DNA of 64,000 nt from the NCBI RefSeq assembly GCF_003286085.1, contig NW_020825357.1:744001-808000 (forward strand), read 5' to 3'. Below are positions 1 through 11,317 of this stretch, piece by piece. The notes under the pieces are model-generated. The model saw nothing but the letters and a program-made list of their open reading frames with translations. It made no database searches and was not told the origin of the DNA. The translations under genes and the position numbers were made by a program. Numbering within the stretch: position 1 is the first letter of the stretch; each line of letters starts with the position of its first letter. The DNA is from Drosophila persimilis (lineage: Eukaryota > Arthropoda > Insecta > Diptera > Drosophilidae).

Positions 1-170
1 CCACTCGCCAGCAGACCAGAAGACCAGAAGACCAGCAGACAGATGGAGCAACTGACCCAATGACAGATGGACAAACTGACCCACTGACAGATGGACTGGC
101 TGACCCACCGATGGACTGAATGGACTGGATGGACTGGTTGGACTAGCTGACAGCTTGATTTATCAGCCAG
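1..170. repeat. Degenerate gatggact-type minisatellite
   Basis: The first 170 bases are built from loosely repeated units such as gacagatggact, ctgacccact and ggatggactgg, with variable spacing. I see no open frame or RNA gene in it. It is ordinary simple-sequence drift in fly intergenic DNA, and the left edge is cut by the window. Confidence 0.6.
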
Positions 171-3100
171 CAGCTAGAATTCGATGGGGGGTTCTTGCAC
201 CGTTCTTCCATTAAGACAAGTGCAAGGTCTTCTAACTAAGAGTATTTTAAAATTGTTCACTCGTTTTTCCCCGAACAGCCAACAGCCACCAGCCACCAGC
301 CAACAGGCACGTGCCCCGGTCCGATCCGATCAGGCCCGGTCCGGTACGGTACGCTTTGGGCCCAATGAGAGCAACTAAAGTAGACAATTTGTTGGCGGTC
401 TGGTTGACTTACTAATGAGGCAAGTCCGTGTCCTGTTCCTGCTCTTTGGTTTCCTTTCCTGGTTGCATCAAACTGATTAAAAAACGTCCAGCAATCTTTG
501 GGGAAAGCACAAGAAAAACGGCTGGAAAAAGCTAAGATAAATAACAAGAAATTCTAGCTGCTTCATTCCGCTGATTTTCTAGTTGATTGGACGAAACTTG
601 GACGAACCGTAGGGTAAGACAGGGAAATACGCTTGCTATTTGTGGATCCACAATTAGATGGATGGACCACTCCATTCAGTAGAAGCCAGCCAGCTCCTTT
701 AAAAGAGACTCCCAAGGAGTCCAGAGTCGAGGATTGTGAGGGATCCACCCGGAGGATGTTCGCGCCCGCATCGTCGTCATCATCAAAGCGAATGGCGGTG
801 ACATTGGATGAAAGTGAATTTGTGGGTCAAGCAAGCGTTAAATGGAAAACTTTTGCCTTCAAAAACTTCAACTGTTGGCTGTACTTTTAGCGGGAAAGCG
901 GAAAAACGGAAAAGCGTAGCGACTGTCCGTTGAAGAAGTATGAGGATTTCCTTGCTTTGGAAGCTACTGCGGATAAATTGTACATGGCGACCATGAAAAC
1001 ACTCGAGGAATATTAAAACAAATGAAGCCAACTGAAGAACTGTTCGCTCTCTCCCTCTACGTTGCTCTAAAGCTCTCGGACCCTGCTCTGGAGAACATTC
1101 CTTTCAGTTTTTCTTCCTGTTTGCGTTTGGTTAATGAAGCTGGGGACGGGCTTGGCTTTGGCTTTGGCTTTGGCTTTGGGTTTGGGGTTTTGTACCCACT
1201 CACTCAAGGAAATTTCTGCTCTTTTATGCAAACACGTACGACCCATTTAATTTGGCGAAAAGCGACCGCGTATATGGGCCTGCCAGAAAAATACGTGATA
1301 AGCAAATTCATAAACCATTAAGACGGTTGCGCCGCTGCCTTGCCGAAAATATGTGTGTGGGGTGAAAATGGAGCTAACGTCAGCGCAAAAGTGCAAATTT
1401 TCAAGGAGTTTTCATTCCGACTGGGGGGGACGCGGGGAATACCCTACACAAGTTGGCTCTGGAAAGCCCCCACAGAAAGTGGGAGCCTGCTAAAGGCAAT
1501 CATCTGCTGATCAGATGGAGTGGCAGATCCTCTATTATCGAGCGTCGAGCGACTGGTTACAGACAAGTAAATATTCAGCTATGGAGTTCTGTGAGAACCT
1601 CCTTATAAACCATCCCTTTTTGGTGTCTTATCGGCCCAAAGGCCCATCTCAAGTGGTGCTCAAGTGGCAATTTCCTTCGAGAATATAGGTTTCTGATTTA
1701 AGGGCGCTATGGCAGGCCAGACAGATCGATTAGTAGAGATCGTAGCCCTGTTCAAGTGTGGCAATGCCTTCCCATAGCAGATATGCCCTAATAATAATAC
1801 CCTGCACCTAAAAAATGGTATCCGCTGCTCGTTTCATGTGCGGTTTCATTAAATTTTATAACAAGCATTTTATATACATAATATCAAGTTTTTTCTTCGT
1901 TCTCTGACTTTTTGCCTAGACGCGAGTTTGTTGGTTGGTTAAGTTAAGTGAGAGATGGGGTTGAGAGAGGGTGGGGAGAGTGGGTGGCCGCCTAATTGAG
2001 GCAGTTGAGAATTGGAAAAAAAATATGAAAAAAACCAGCATACATGAGGTGCCACGCGAAGGCGTGGGGAAATGGTATGGTATGGCATGGCATGGCATGG
2101 CGTGGATCCTTTCAAGTTTTCCTGCATGAATGCTAAATGCTGGCAGCCGAGAGAGATCCATTCAGAGTACTCTTGAGGACTTGCCACAAGTCAAAGAATT
2201 CAAGCGGGTGGGCGGTGTGGCACTTAAAGCGACATCTCTATGGGGGGTGGGTAGTTGGTGGGGGGGTGGGGGGTGGGGAGGTTGTGGAAGGGTTTACGGA
2301 GGGGTTTGTTCTCTTTATCTTTTGACTCACATTCCAATTATCATATTAAATCAGTTGTAAGTCATTTCACGTGTATATATTTGCACAACTTATGCGAGAC
2401 TCCGAGAAGGACATCAGCAACGAGTCCGGATAATCCTTTCAGCCGAAAAGGAGCCCTCACTCACACACACACACGTATGTATGTGTGTTCGTTTACTCGT
2501 AAGTGGCGAGAGGCTGATAGAGAGGGACAAATACGTATCAACGGCGAGCCAAGTGGAAAACGTGGATGGGAAAAATTCAGTTGACATTTCCCTGAAATGC
2601 AGTTAATGGGAATGCTCGCCCTGGCCATCTCTGAAGATAACGATTGCTAATGGGGGGCGGCCACCGCCACGGCTCCGGTTCGTGGTGGGATTCCCCTTTG
2701 ACAGAGTCACCTAGGGATAATGAGCTCAGGGCCGAGCATCAGCAGAAAAGAGGCATCGTCGCGAGAGGCGACGGGAATGTTCTTTTCAGCAGGTGTGGCT
2801 CAGATGGAAAAGGTTAACCATAGATAGCATTGGTTGCAGAAGAATCTAAATTAATTAAATGCAATTGAATTGAATAAACTACAGATGAAATGCAATGGAG
2901 CAGAGCAGACTGGGGCTCTAGAAAAGAGCTTTGTATGCATGGAATACTGATACATTTCGGTTTGGCTTCCATGCTTCCAGGCCAATTCCATCCCTTTAAT
3001 TGAAAAGAACCCTAATTAAATTCTTCTGTAAGGCATCACAAAACAGGCATTGTTCTGTTTGTTAACACGTTTCGAAGACACGAGTGTGGTCTGCATATAA

Positions 3101-5989
3101 TCAACTAAAATATCAGCTAACAAACAATATCAATCAAAATGAAATCAAATGCTGCACAGACAACACCCCCCCCACACCCCACCCCCCACTCGTACAACCC
3201 TGTGTTCAGCGCCTCCCCGAAGTTCCTCCATTAGCCGCATTTATGTTACAGATTTAACTTTCTACGTGCAACGCCAATTTGATTGCTCATATGAGTATGT
3301 GGATGCGATGATGGCGAAGGAAGGTGGCAGTTGGCAGGTGGCAGGTGGCAGGTGGCAGGTGAATGGCGGCAAGGTAGAGACGCCGGTTGGCGGATGGCGA
3401 ATGGCGAAGGTTGTATGTATGAGTGAAAGTCAGTCGCTCACCCACTCACTGAGCCAGTCAGTCGTCAGGGGCGAAGCCGAGTCGAGCACTCGAGCGCGAA
3501 ATAAGCTGTGGCTGATGGACTGAGGTAAATGAACAGTGGAGCAGAGAAGTTGGAGACGATGCCACATGACATGGCGATGGAGACGACACGGTGGAGGAGC
3601 AGCCACCAGACAGCAGTTGAACAATGGCAACAACAGTAACAGCAACAGCAACAGCAAGAGCAACAGCAACAGATTGATAACTGGAAATACATTGAGAGAA
3701 AGTCAAAAGTCTCCTCCATAATTATTATAAATTTCCTTATGCCTGTGCTCTCAGTGTACGCTCTCGCAGAGCTGTCTCGTATATGGAAATCCATTTGGAC
3801 TGTTAATGTGACATTTTGTCATTAAAATTTCAGGAGGCGCGACTCAGACAAAGCATAATATTGTTACGAGTATTATTATTTGGCCTCGTGTTTGGCCAAA
3901 AATGGCAGTTGGCTTGTGTGTTTCTGGGCGGCAACAGCTGCCAGCAGCTGCTATAAGGACGGAGGCAGCAATTGACTCGACCCGACCCGACTCAACTTGA
4001 TTCTCCCCTCTCGCGCCCTTCCACCTAGGGCCATACAACATTGCGTATGCGTAATGTGAGCCACTGGTGTTCCTGTTCCTGCTGTTCCTGCTGTTCCTAC
4101 TGCTGCTGCTGCTGCTGCTGCTGCTTCTGCTTCTGGTACTCGTTCTGGTGCTTCATTCAAATTAAATTTGCCCAGGGTCATGCGAGTGCTGGTACTGGCT
4201 CTGGTTCTGGTACTCGTGGATGACTCTCATATGCCAACTGTGGGGGAGGGGGGGTAGCAAATAAAAGGAGGAAAATCGGTGAAGATGGCACCAGAAGTGT
4301 AGTACCATCAAGAGCTGAGCAAATTGGCAAATAAAATTTTTAGAAGCGCCAAAGAAATGTAAAAAGTTGACTTCCGAGTTAGGGAGAAGTTCCCAGAGTT
4401 TCAGAGTTCTCTTCTCTGTTTGGCAACGGAGAGAGAAAGAGAGAGCGATAGAGAGAGCGATAGAGAGAGAGAGAGGGGAAAAAACCAACTTTCGTGTGTG
4501 TGTAATTAAATTTACTTGTTGCTGGAAATATTTTCCACCCTGCCCACCCCTGCCCACCCCTCCCTCAGCACTCTTTTTCTGTTAGTCACCCCCAGCAACT
4601 AAGGCAATCGGAAGCTGAAGCTGAAGCCGAAGCTGAAGAAGCCCCAAGGAGAAGTGACACTAATTAAATGCCCATGGAGCGGATGTTTATTTGTACAGGA
4701 AGGAGCAGCAGCAGCATCAGCATCAGCATCAGACATATTGCCATTTGAGTTTGCCTTTAAATGATGGAAAATAGCTACAGATACAGAAGCAGCTGCAGCT
4801 GCAGCTACAGATACAGCTACAGTCTGCACCTCCTCGACATCGACGTCAGCAATTTTGCATCCTTCTGGTTCTATGCAAATTTTTGGGCCAAAAACTCGCC
4901 TTTCCTCTCCTTTCTGAGGAAGTGTCGCATGGTTTGGCCTCTGACGTTTCCACACACACAATTAAGTTGATTTGTTGCCTGTTGCGGTCAAAGCTAACGA
5001 AGGCGCCTCGTCTCGACTCGACTCGGCTCGACTCACAGGGACTCCACTTAATGGGAAGGATGTGTCTATAGGAAATGCGTTTTCCAGCTCTAAATGTGTG
5101 TGTCCAAGAGTGCTTCCTCAGTGGCTGTGCTGTGTGTGTGGGTGTGTCTGTGTGTGGGGAGTTTGATTGCAATTTTTGGGACCAGATGGAAGTGCTGCCG
5201 ATTCCCAAAAAAAATTCGGAAGAACTTCAATGGTACTCATAAAGGGACAGAGAGAGAGAGAGAGAGAGAGGGGACCACTCTCTCTTATATCTTATACCTT
5301 ATTAATTCCTTAAATTCGAGGACCCAACAAATCATCATTAAATTCCAAACCATTGTGTTTACAAATCGTCACAAAGCATTGGGAGCGCCATGCTACAGAA
5401 AAACTTATGGCAATCATATAATAAAGGGAAAACAACCAGAAGGAGAAACATAAAGCAAGCGGACGGGACGGTAGGGGACGGGAGGGGAGGGGACGGTAGG
5501 GGGAGATGGAAAACTTTCGCCAGCCATGTGTCTCGCCGACTGCACTGCGTTCGAGAGCTCTCTTCCCCGGCGTACGTACGTGTTTGCACTGGCAAAACAC
5601 ACAATAAAAGTAGCACAAAGGAGCGAAGGAGACGACGGGGGCGACGGGGGCGACGGGAGCGACGGAGGCGATGGATGGTCCAGAGGACAAGTTTAAAGTG
5701 CTGCAAATTGCATTGGAAAAGCGTTCTTTAAGGATAACAAAAACAGCAGCGAAAACAATTTCAAGATGCCTTTCTTTCACAGAGAGAGAGAGAGAGAGAC
5801 AGAGAGAGAGAGGGGGCAATTTTATGGAAACAATGAAATGGAAACTTCACTCATGAAATATTCAAAGTGAGATTTGCGTCTGCTGTAGGGTTCTGCCGTG
5901 TGGTTAAATTTCAAAACAAGGAAAAACTAAAAGAATGCCGGCCAGGAGCAAGCCGAAGCATGGCACACCCTCATCGGTGGGCGATCGAT
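171..5989. other. Non-coding stretch with microsatellites, no gene seen
   Basis: No open frame here has coding character; the longest (about 170 codons) are built from simple repeats. Visible low-complexity blocks are a tttggc array near 1,150-1,190, ggcatggcat runs near 2,075-2,105, a CA run near 2,462, a ggcaggt array near 3,325-3,362, CAACAG triplets near 3,620-3,672, CTG triplets near 4,100-4,130, GA runs at 5,250-5,272 and 5,780-5,813, and a GGGGACGG array near 5,465-5,505. It could hold regulatory DNA or the 3' UTR of the minus-strand zinc-finger gene that follows, but I cannot point to a specific element. Confidence 0.6.
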
Positions 5990-6931
5990 CTACAGCCGCT
6001 GATCGTGCAGCGGCGCCTTCTTCTCGTGCAACAGCTCCGTGTAGGGCAGCTTGCGGCGCAGCTGGGGCGATATCTTCTTGCAGTGGCACAGCTGGTGGAT
6101 GTGCAGCGTGCGCTCGAGGTCGAACTTGCGGTCGCAGTACTTGCACAGGTGGCCGCTGGTCAGGGTCGTGTTGCTGCCACGGGGACGGTGGGAGCGGAAG
6201 CGCACGGAAAAGTCCTCGTCGTGGGTGCGACGGTGGGCGCCGAGCAGCGACTTGATCTGGAACTTGGCCCCGCACACGCCGCACGTGAAGCCACCACTGG
6301 CCTTCGGGCTCATCTGCTGGCGCCCATAGACGCCGCTCAGGCGGCGCTCCGCCTGCTCGGCCTCCAGCACCACATCCTGCAAGCGGCGGGACAGTGACTC
6401 CATCTCGCTGTCCTCCTGATCATCGCTGATGGACAGCCCGTTGCGCCGGTCCGAATCGAGGACTGGGGAACGATGGGCGAGGGGTAACATAAACACCGTG
6501 CCACTTTTCCTATTGGGCCACTTACCGTTGTGACTGCCGCGGCTACGGATCTTGTCGCCGCCGCCACTGCCTGCCGCCTCCTGCGACAGATGCTTCTTGG
6601 TGTGCTTCCCGTCGCCGCGTCCTTTGCCGCCGCTGCCGCTGCGGCCCTCCAGTGCCTGGCGACGAACCGCCCGCGATGGTGCTGCCACGCGGTTCGACTC
6701 CGACAGGTAAATCAGCTTGCGCTCGACGGCCTTGCGGGCGTTCTCCACGTCCGCCTCGATGCCCTCCGGGCGCAGGAGGATCTCCGAGTCGTCCTCGAGT
6801 CCCGCCATGGTGCGGCTGGTGTTGCTGCTGCTGTATGCGTGCTCGTGTTCGTGAATGAGCAGCCGCGACTGCCGCGAGTCACGTTTCATTTTTCGTGCTA
6901 GTTTTGTTACTTTCTGACCGAAAATTTCCAT
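5990..6931 (-). CDS. Small C2H2 zinc-finger protein (two fingers)
   Basis: A likely nucleic-acid-binding nuclear protein of 292 residues in two exons: 6,526-6,931 and 5,990-6,462. The 63-bp intron (6,463-6,525) has a GTAAGT donor and a CCCCAG acceptor, and the frame is also open through it. The N-terminus is basic (LARKMKRDSRQSR), followed by a short charged helix-like segment (DVENARKAVERKL) and a Gly/Lys-rich linker. Two C2H2 fingers sit near the C-terminus, both with C-x2-C-x12-H-x3-H spacing: CGVCGAKF...HRRTH and CKYCDRKF...HQLCH, separated by about 27 residues. The ATG at 6,931 has an AAA before it and G after, a good fly start context. I do not recognise the specific gene. Two separated fingers may bind DNA, RNA or protein; that is family inference only. 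The gene is isolated, about 900 bp from the DUF229 gene on the same strand. Confidence 0.8.
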   Translation of the reverse strand: MEIFGQKVTKLARKMKRDSRQSRLLIHEHEHAYSSSNTSRTMAGLEDDSEILLRPEGIEADVENARKAVERKLIYLSESNRVAAPSRAVRRQALEGRSGSGGKGRGDGKHTKKHLSQEAAGSGGGDKIRSRGSHNGKWPNRKSGTVFMLPLAHRSPVLDSDRRNGLSISDDQEDSEMESLSRRLQDVVLEAEQAERRLSGVYGRQQMSPKASGGFTCGVCGAKFQIKSLLGAHRRTHDEDFSVRFRSHRPRGSNTTLTSGHLCKYCDRKFDLERTLHIHQLCHCKKISPQLRRKLPYTELLHEKKAPLHDQRL

Positions 6932-7826
6932 TTTATTGGGGGTTCTGCTGTGCTATGTCTATGTCTACTAGTAATGTTGTTTGCTGTTCGACTCCAGCTA
7001 AAGGAATGATCAAACGAGAGACACTGAAACACTGAAACACTGATGGAAGGGAAACGGAGCGCCACCTTGATTAACAGAAACTAAAAATGTCCATTTTTTT
7101 TGAGGGGATCCTGAGACACGGGGTACTTCTGTTCGTCAATGCCTTCGGGGCGGCTGAGTCGGTCCCAGAAACACAATCATTGTCGAGCCGAAGACGGTCC
7201 CAAGACCATATACTGTCCATCCCCGACTGTATTGCCAAACAGTTGAGACCTTAGACTCATCCCTACTCGCCCTTCGTCATAGTCTTGGCGTGGGTTAGGG
7301 TATACTGGTGCATATAAAATGCTGCCGTTGCTTGGTCGAAAAACAAAGGGCAAAAGGCCAAGAGAAGCAAATTGTTTGCTTAATACGGAGCTGTTGTTCG
7401 TTTAAGTTTTCCTTGTTCCGAAGGATAGTTGGCCCTGACAGGGCTGGGGCCAGAATGTAATTGAAACTCCAGATAGCCGTAGATTGTACCTGTTTCGACC
7501 CAATCAGGGATCTCCCTGGTAGAGAGTTGTGTATGGGGGGGCGTAAAGTGGAAAGTCATATGGGAAGTTTGCTTCTTTTTTATTTATTTGTTTGTATTGT
7601 GCATATTTTAATGGGTTCTTTCATTAGTTTTTGAGTTATGCATGGACTTTGGAATTAGTCTTCTTGCATTTTATTGAGAAATTACTTTTGGAAGTCACTT
7701 CTTCTTTCGCCTTTTCTGTTAAATATCCATCCAATCCGCCTGGTTACCCTGCCTTCCGTGTGTGCAAGTGTTTCATTCGGTATAAATGTATTCTGTTAAC
7801 TATAATACCGCAAATTGTAGAGATCT
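6932..7826. other. Upstream region of zinc-finger gene and 3' flank of DUF229 gene A
   Basis: No coding frame is supported here. The part near 6,932-7,100 should hold the zinc-finger 5' UTR and promoter, though I see no clear core motif. On the minus strand a canonical AATAAA lies at 7,670-7,675, about 150 bases past the DUF229 A stop, and is the probable polyadenylation signal of that gene. Confidence 0.5.
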
Positions 7827-10041
7827 TTACTGATATATTCGAATTTTACCGACAACATGATCATTCGAATCATCATATTCGTCCTCTTGATCCGCTATCC
7901 ATGAGTACTTCACTTTCCGTACTTTGGAACTTTCATCAACGATTGAGGAACCGTTGCTTTTCTTTTTGCGGCACACACATATTTTCTTGGCCAGCACGTC
8001 TTCCACACATTGGGACTCATTGCGGTAGGAGTTCAAGCGACTGATCCCCTCCAGTTCAATATCCACGTACGTCCCGGTGGGATCACTGTTGATAACAGAC
8101 CGAAATTTCCCGCCATTCGGCGAGGTGATGAACTGCAACTGAAATGTCTCCATGCCGTCGGAGGGACTGACCTCGACTCCAACGCTATCAAAGTGCAGCT
8201 GGCGCTTGGACCTCACTAGTTTGCGAAGGTGCAGTCGCTGACAGTCGGCATCCAGATTCAGCTGAGCCAAATACTTGTTCATTCGATAGACGATCATTCC
8301 GGCCAACTTCTTGGTGAAACCAGAGCTGGACACTGGGACAAAGGTATCGCATGCGCACCAGTGGTAGGGGATGTTGGCTTCGTCACAGCCCCTGTCGCGG
8401 GGAACCGTTTCAAAGATTGATTGGCAACCATAGCACTCTATGGTCGATACAAATTCAAGACCAGGACGAATCGGCTTCAAAATGGATCTGATGCCCATAT
8501 GGAGATCATAGGCGGAGGTAAGACGATTCTTGTTGAGCTGAAGAGCGCGTGCCACCTCTGGATAGCGACGACGGTAGTGGGGCGGCAGATAAATATGCAG
8601 CATGGGCAGGCGCTCCTCCAGAAAGCCTGAAGAGACTTCCGCCAACTCCCCATACCTGGACCCGTGGTCACTGAAGAGTACCACAATGGCCTTGTCGAAT
8701 AATCCGTACTCCTTGAACTGTTCCAAGTATTTGACGAAGATCCCATCCAGAAGTTCGCCCCCTCTGGGATGGTCATGGGTGCAGCTGCTCGTCCAGAAGA
8801 GACCGAACAGGGGCTTCGACGTTTCCTTCACAAAGCGCTGGATCAGCTGCTTGGCATAATCAAAGACGTAGCTGAAGCTTGTCCTCCGCCCCACACAGTA
8901 TTTCTGGTCAAACCAATCGACGGTTTCGAGCACATGGTCGAGGATCATCAGGAATGGACGAAGGTAGAAGTCGACCGGCTTCCGAGTAAAGCCCGACTTC
9001 AAATAGTTGAATGTCGATATAGCGGGAAGGTCTTCCGCATAGGCAGTCAGGTAGCCGGCATTGTGAAAGTGGTCCCACAAGTACGTGACGAAGTCAAAGC
9101 AGCCAGGATGCTTTAAGTTACAGTTCCTTGACCACTCTTTTGTGCTGCGACCCGTCAGGACGGCCAGTAGATTGGGCAGGGTGTTGTCTCCCACTTTGTT
9201 GTACCCCTCCATCTCATACCAGCCCTGCTGACTGGTGAACTGCGAGGTGAGAGGCATGGTCCGACGGTAGTTTATCCGGGACATGCTGTCGATGCCAAAG
9301 AGGAAGACACTGGGATAGTGGGCGCCGCGCCAGTCATCGCTCGTCTCGTTGCGGTCCTCCGGGTACTGTGCAAAGGAGAACGCATCGACCTGCACCACTT
9401 GCGAGAGGTTCTTCATTTCATTGCACTGAACCACCACGCCAAGAAAGTGACGTGGCACAACGAAGTATTCTTCGAAGACTTGAGGACTGTTGGTCCTGGG
9501 AAAGAGATCGTCTGGGTAAAGTGGCAGCCGTGGAATGCTGGGGCACTACTCACATGGCAAATGAATCGTTACTTCCTGGAATTACCTCCCGATAGACACA
9601 ATGCAAATCGCTACTGTCTGCATATTTCGTCTTCACGAAATCTTGGTTCACGTGCAGTGTGTAGTGCCTCGCTTTGCGGTCATAGAGAACGCTGAAAAGG
9701 TCCTGATCCATTGAACAGACCTTGAGTGGAACTTCGGACATCACGTCCACTAGTTCGGATTTGAATGGATCGACATAGGGTATCTTGCACCTTGGACTAA
9801 ATACGAAGAACTTTTCGGCCACACTTTGTGGTTTCTCCGGTTGGCTTGGTGGTTTCGATGCGCTGCTTGTTTTGGGTGGACTGAAGAGGGTTGTTGGTGG
9901 CACATATGTCGTCTCCAATTCGATTATTTGTGGCGTGTCCGAGGCGGACCGAGGCTCGCCATTGTAATTGCGAAACATGAAGATCAGAATCAGGACGATG
10001 GCACAAACCATGACTACTCGACTTATATTGCATCGGATCAT
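7827..10041 (-). CDS. DUF229 family protein, copy A (membrane-anchored, alkaline-phosphatase fold)
   Basis: 718 residues in two exons: 9,554-10,041 and 7,827-9,495, joined across a 58-bp intron (9,496-9,553; GTGAGT donor, TTCCCAG acceptor, phase 2, rebuilding an ATG codon at the junction). Residues about 8-23 are a hydrophobic N-terminal anchor (VVMVCAIVLILIFMF), then a Pro/Ser/Lys-rich stalk, then the DUF229 core. Family motifs are visible: FGIDSMSR (D232), NLLAVLTGRST (about 271-281), HDHPRGG (about 404-410) and LFSDHGSRYG (D439/H440), the Asp-His being like metal ligands of the sulfatase/alkaline-phosphatase superfamily. The likely topology is type II with a lumenal or extracellular catalytic-like domain and several Cys for disulfides. 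The substrate is unknown; DUF229 members in insects and worms have no settled function. The C-terminus is acidic (DQEDEYDDSND). It is a tandem paralogue of copy B, 1.3 kb away on the same strand. Confidence 0.9.
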
Positions 10042-10874
10042 GATTGGAGTTTGTGCTCGAGATTGTGTATGAATTTGTTCTATTTATTTAAGTATTTGCA
10101 GGATCAGCCGAAGCACACTTTTTTCTGAGAGATGTTTTAGAGTTAAAGTCGATTTTGATCATGAATGGGGTTTGTCGTGATTACTCCTGTACGTACCCCA
10201 AGTGGATTGCTCCTTCACATATCGAACGCGTCGAACGCATGCTACTCTAGGCCGCCAAGTGAATGACATTCGAATAGTAGTGACTGGGAAGTACCCTAGA
10301 CCTGGGGCCTTCAGGACACAGTGTGCCTTCGGCTCCATTGGCGAGACAATAGATGGGCCAGAACGACAAGAAAATACAGAATATTCCAGTATGAGGGATC
10401 ACAAGGGACTCTCTGGCTTTCTGCACTCAGCGACGTCGGTGCCAGCGATTGTAGTCACGACGAGGACAGCACGGACCGACAATGAAACAGAAGAGAGAAG
10501 GAGATATCGGTCTCGGGAGAGGATAGAAACATCTGGGCTGGCCTAAGGTTAATTTACGGGCCTAAGTTAATGCACGTTCGCATGCATACTGAAAAACGGA
10601 TGGTCCTCGAAAGAGAGCAGCTGTGGTGACGACGTCACCTTATTACTTCACTCACCGACGGCAGCGGCGATCGACTATAATTAGGAGGATGAAGCACCAG
10701 GAAAAAAGCGGAAAAGGGACAAAAGGACCGAAAGGAGGAGACAGCAGTCGCAGAAGCAGTTGTAAAGTGCTCCCTAACGAGTTAAACCGACTGTGCGATG
10801 CCTGGAGACAACTTTTGAGTGAAGGACACCTTGAGGCTAGTCTATTGAAGACGAAGGCGTCGAGTGTGGATTTT
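10042..10874. other. Spacer between DUF229 copies, no supported gene
   Basis: This holds the presumed promoter of DUF229 A. Two plus-strand open frames (10,202-10,546 and 10,623-10,961) have basic, low-information translations and no family motif; the second runs straight into the DINE-1 repeat, so I do not call either a gene. The segment around 10,740-10,870 looks mildly coding-like (LPNELNRLCDAWRQLL) and may be a fragment of something, but I cannot place it. Confidence 0.4.
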
Positions 10875-11166
10875 TATACCCGATACCCGCCGCCCCCCCT
10901 GTGGCATCCTCACTTTTGCGACAACCAAAAAAGCAGAGTCGTAGAGAAGTACCATATCTAGCAGGTTCCTGAATCTGGATCAAATCGGATCATTATTATA
11001 GCCTGGAGGAACAAACGAAATTGCTGTGTTACTCATTCTCTCTCTTTCACACAGACATATGTACCTCGTGCAGTGTGCGCGCTCTAGCGGAGTGACGCCG
11101 AGCTGACTGAGTATAAATGTACAGTTGCGTTGCAGACGACTATGTGCGACTCACAACGTTCCCACT
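10875..11166 (+). mobile_element. INE-1/DINE-1-like (Helitron-related) repeat fragment
   Basis: It begins with TATACCCGATACCC and ends with GACTCACAACGTTCCC. It carries the typical internal stretch CTGAATCTGGATCA followed by a CT/CA-rich part and a GAGTGACGCCGAG-type block. The same arrangement recurs at 30,530-30,946 (same orientation) and 35,532-36,163 (opposite). These elements are non-autonomous, non-coding and very abundant in Drosophila; the family name is from memory of the consensus. Confidence 0.7.
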
Positions 11167-11317
11167 GGTTTATTAATGTATTACTTTCGGAATTTTTACT
11201 GTGGTTTATTCTTTCCCTTTTGGAAACTTAAATGCTCAAAAATGGTACAGATATTTATGCACAACGATGAAGTCTATCGCTGAAAACATTGATAAATAGT
11301 CATTCGCCTTATCATAT

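Noticed and set aside
10202-10961. Two plus-strand frames between the DUF229 genes
   Set aside because: Basic, low-information translations; the second is partly inside a DINE-1 repeat.
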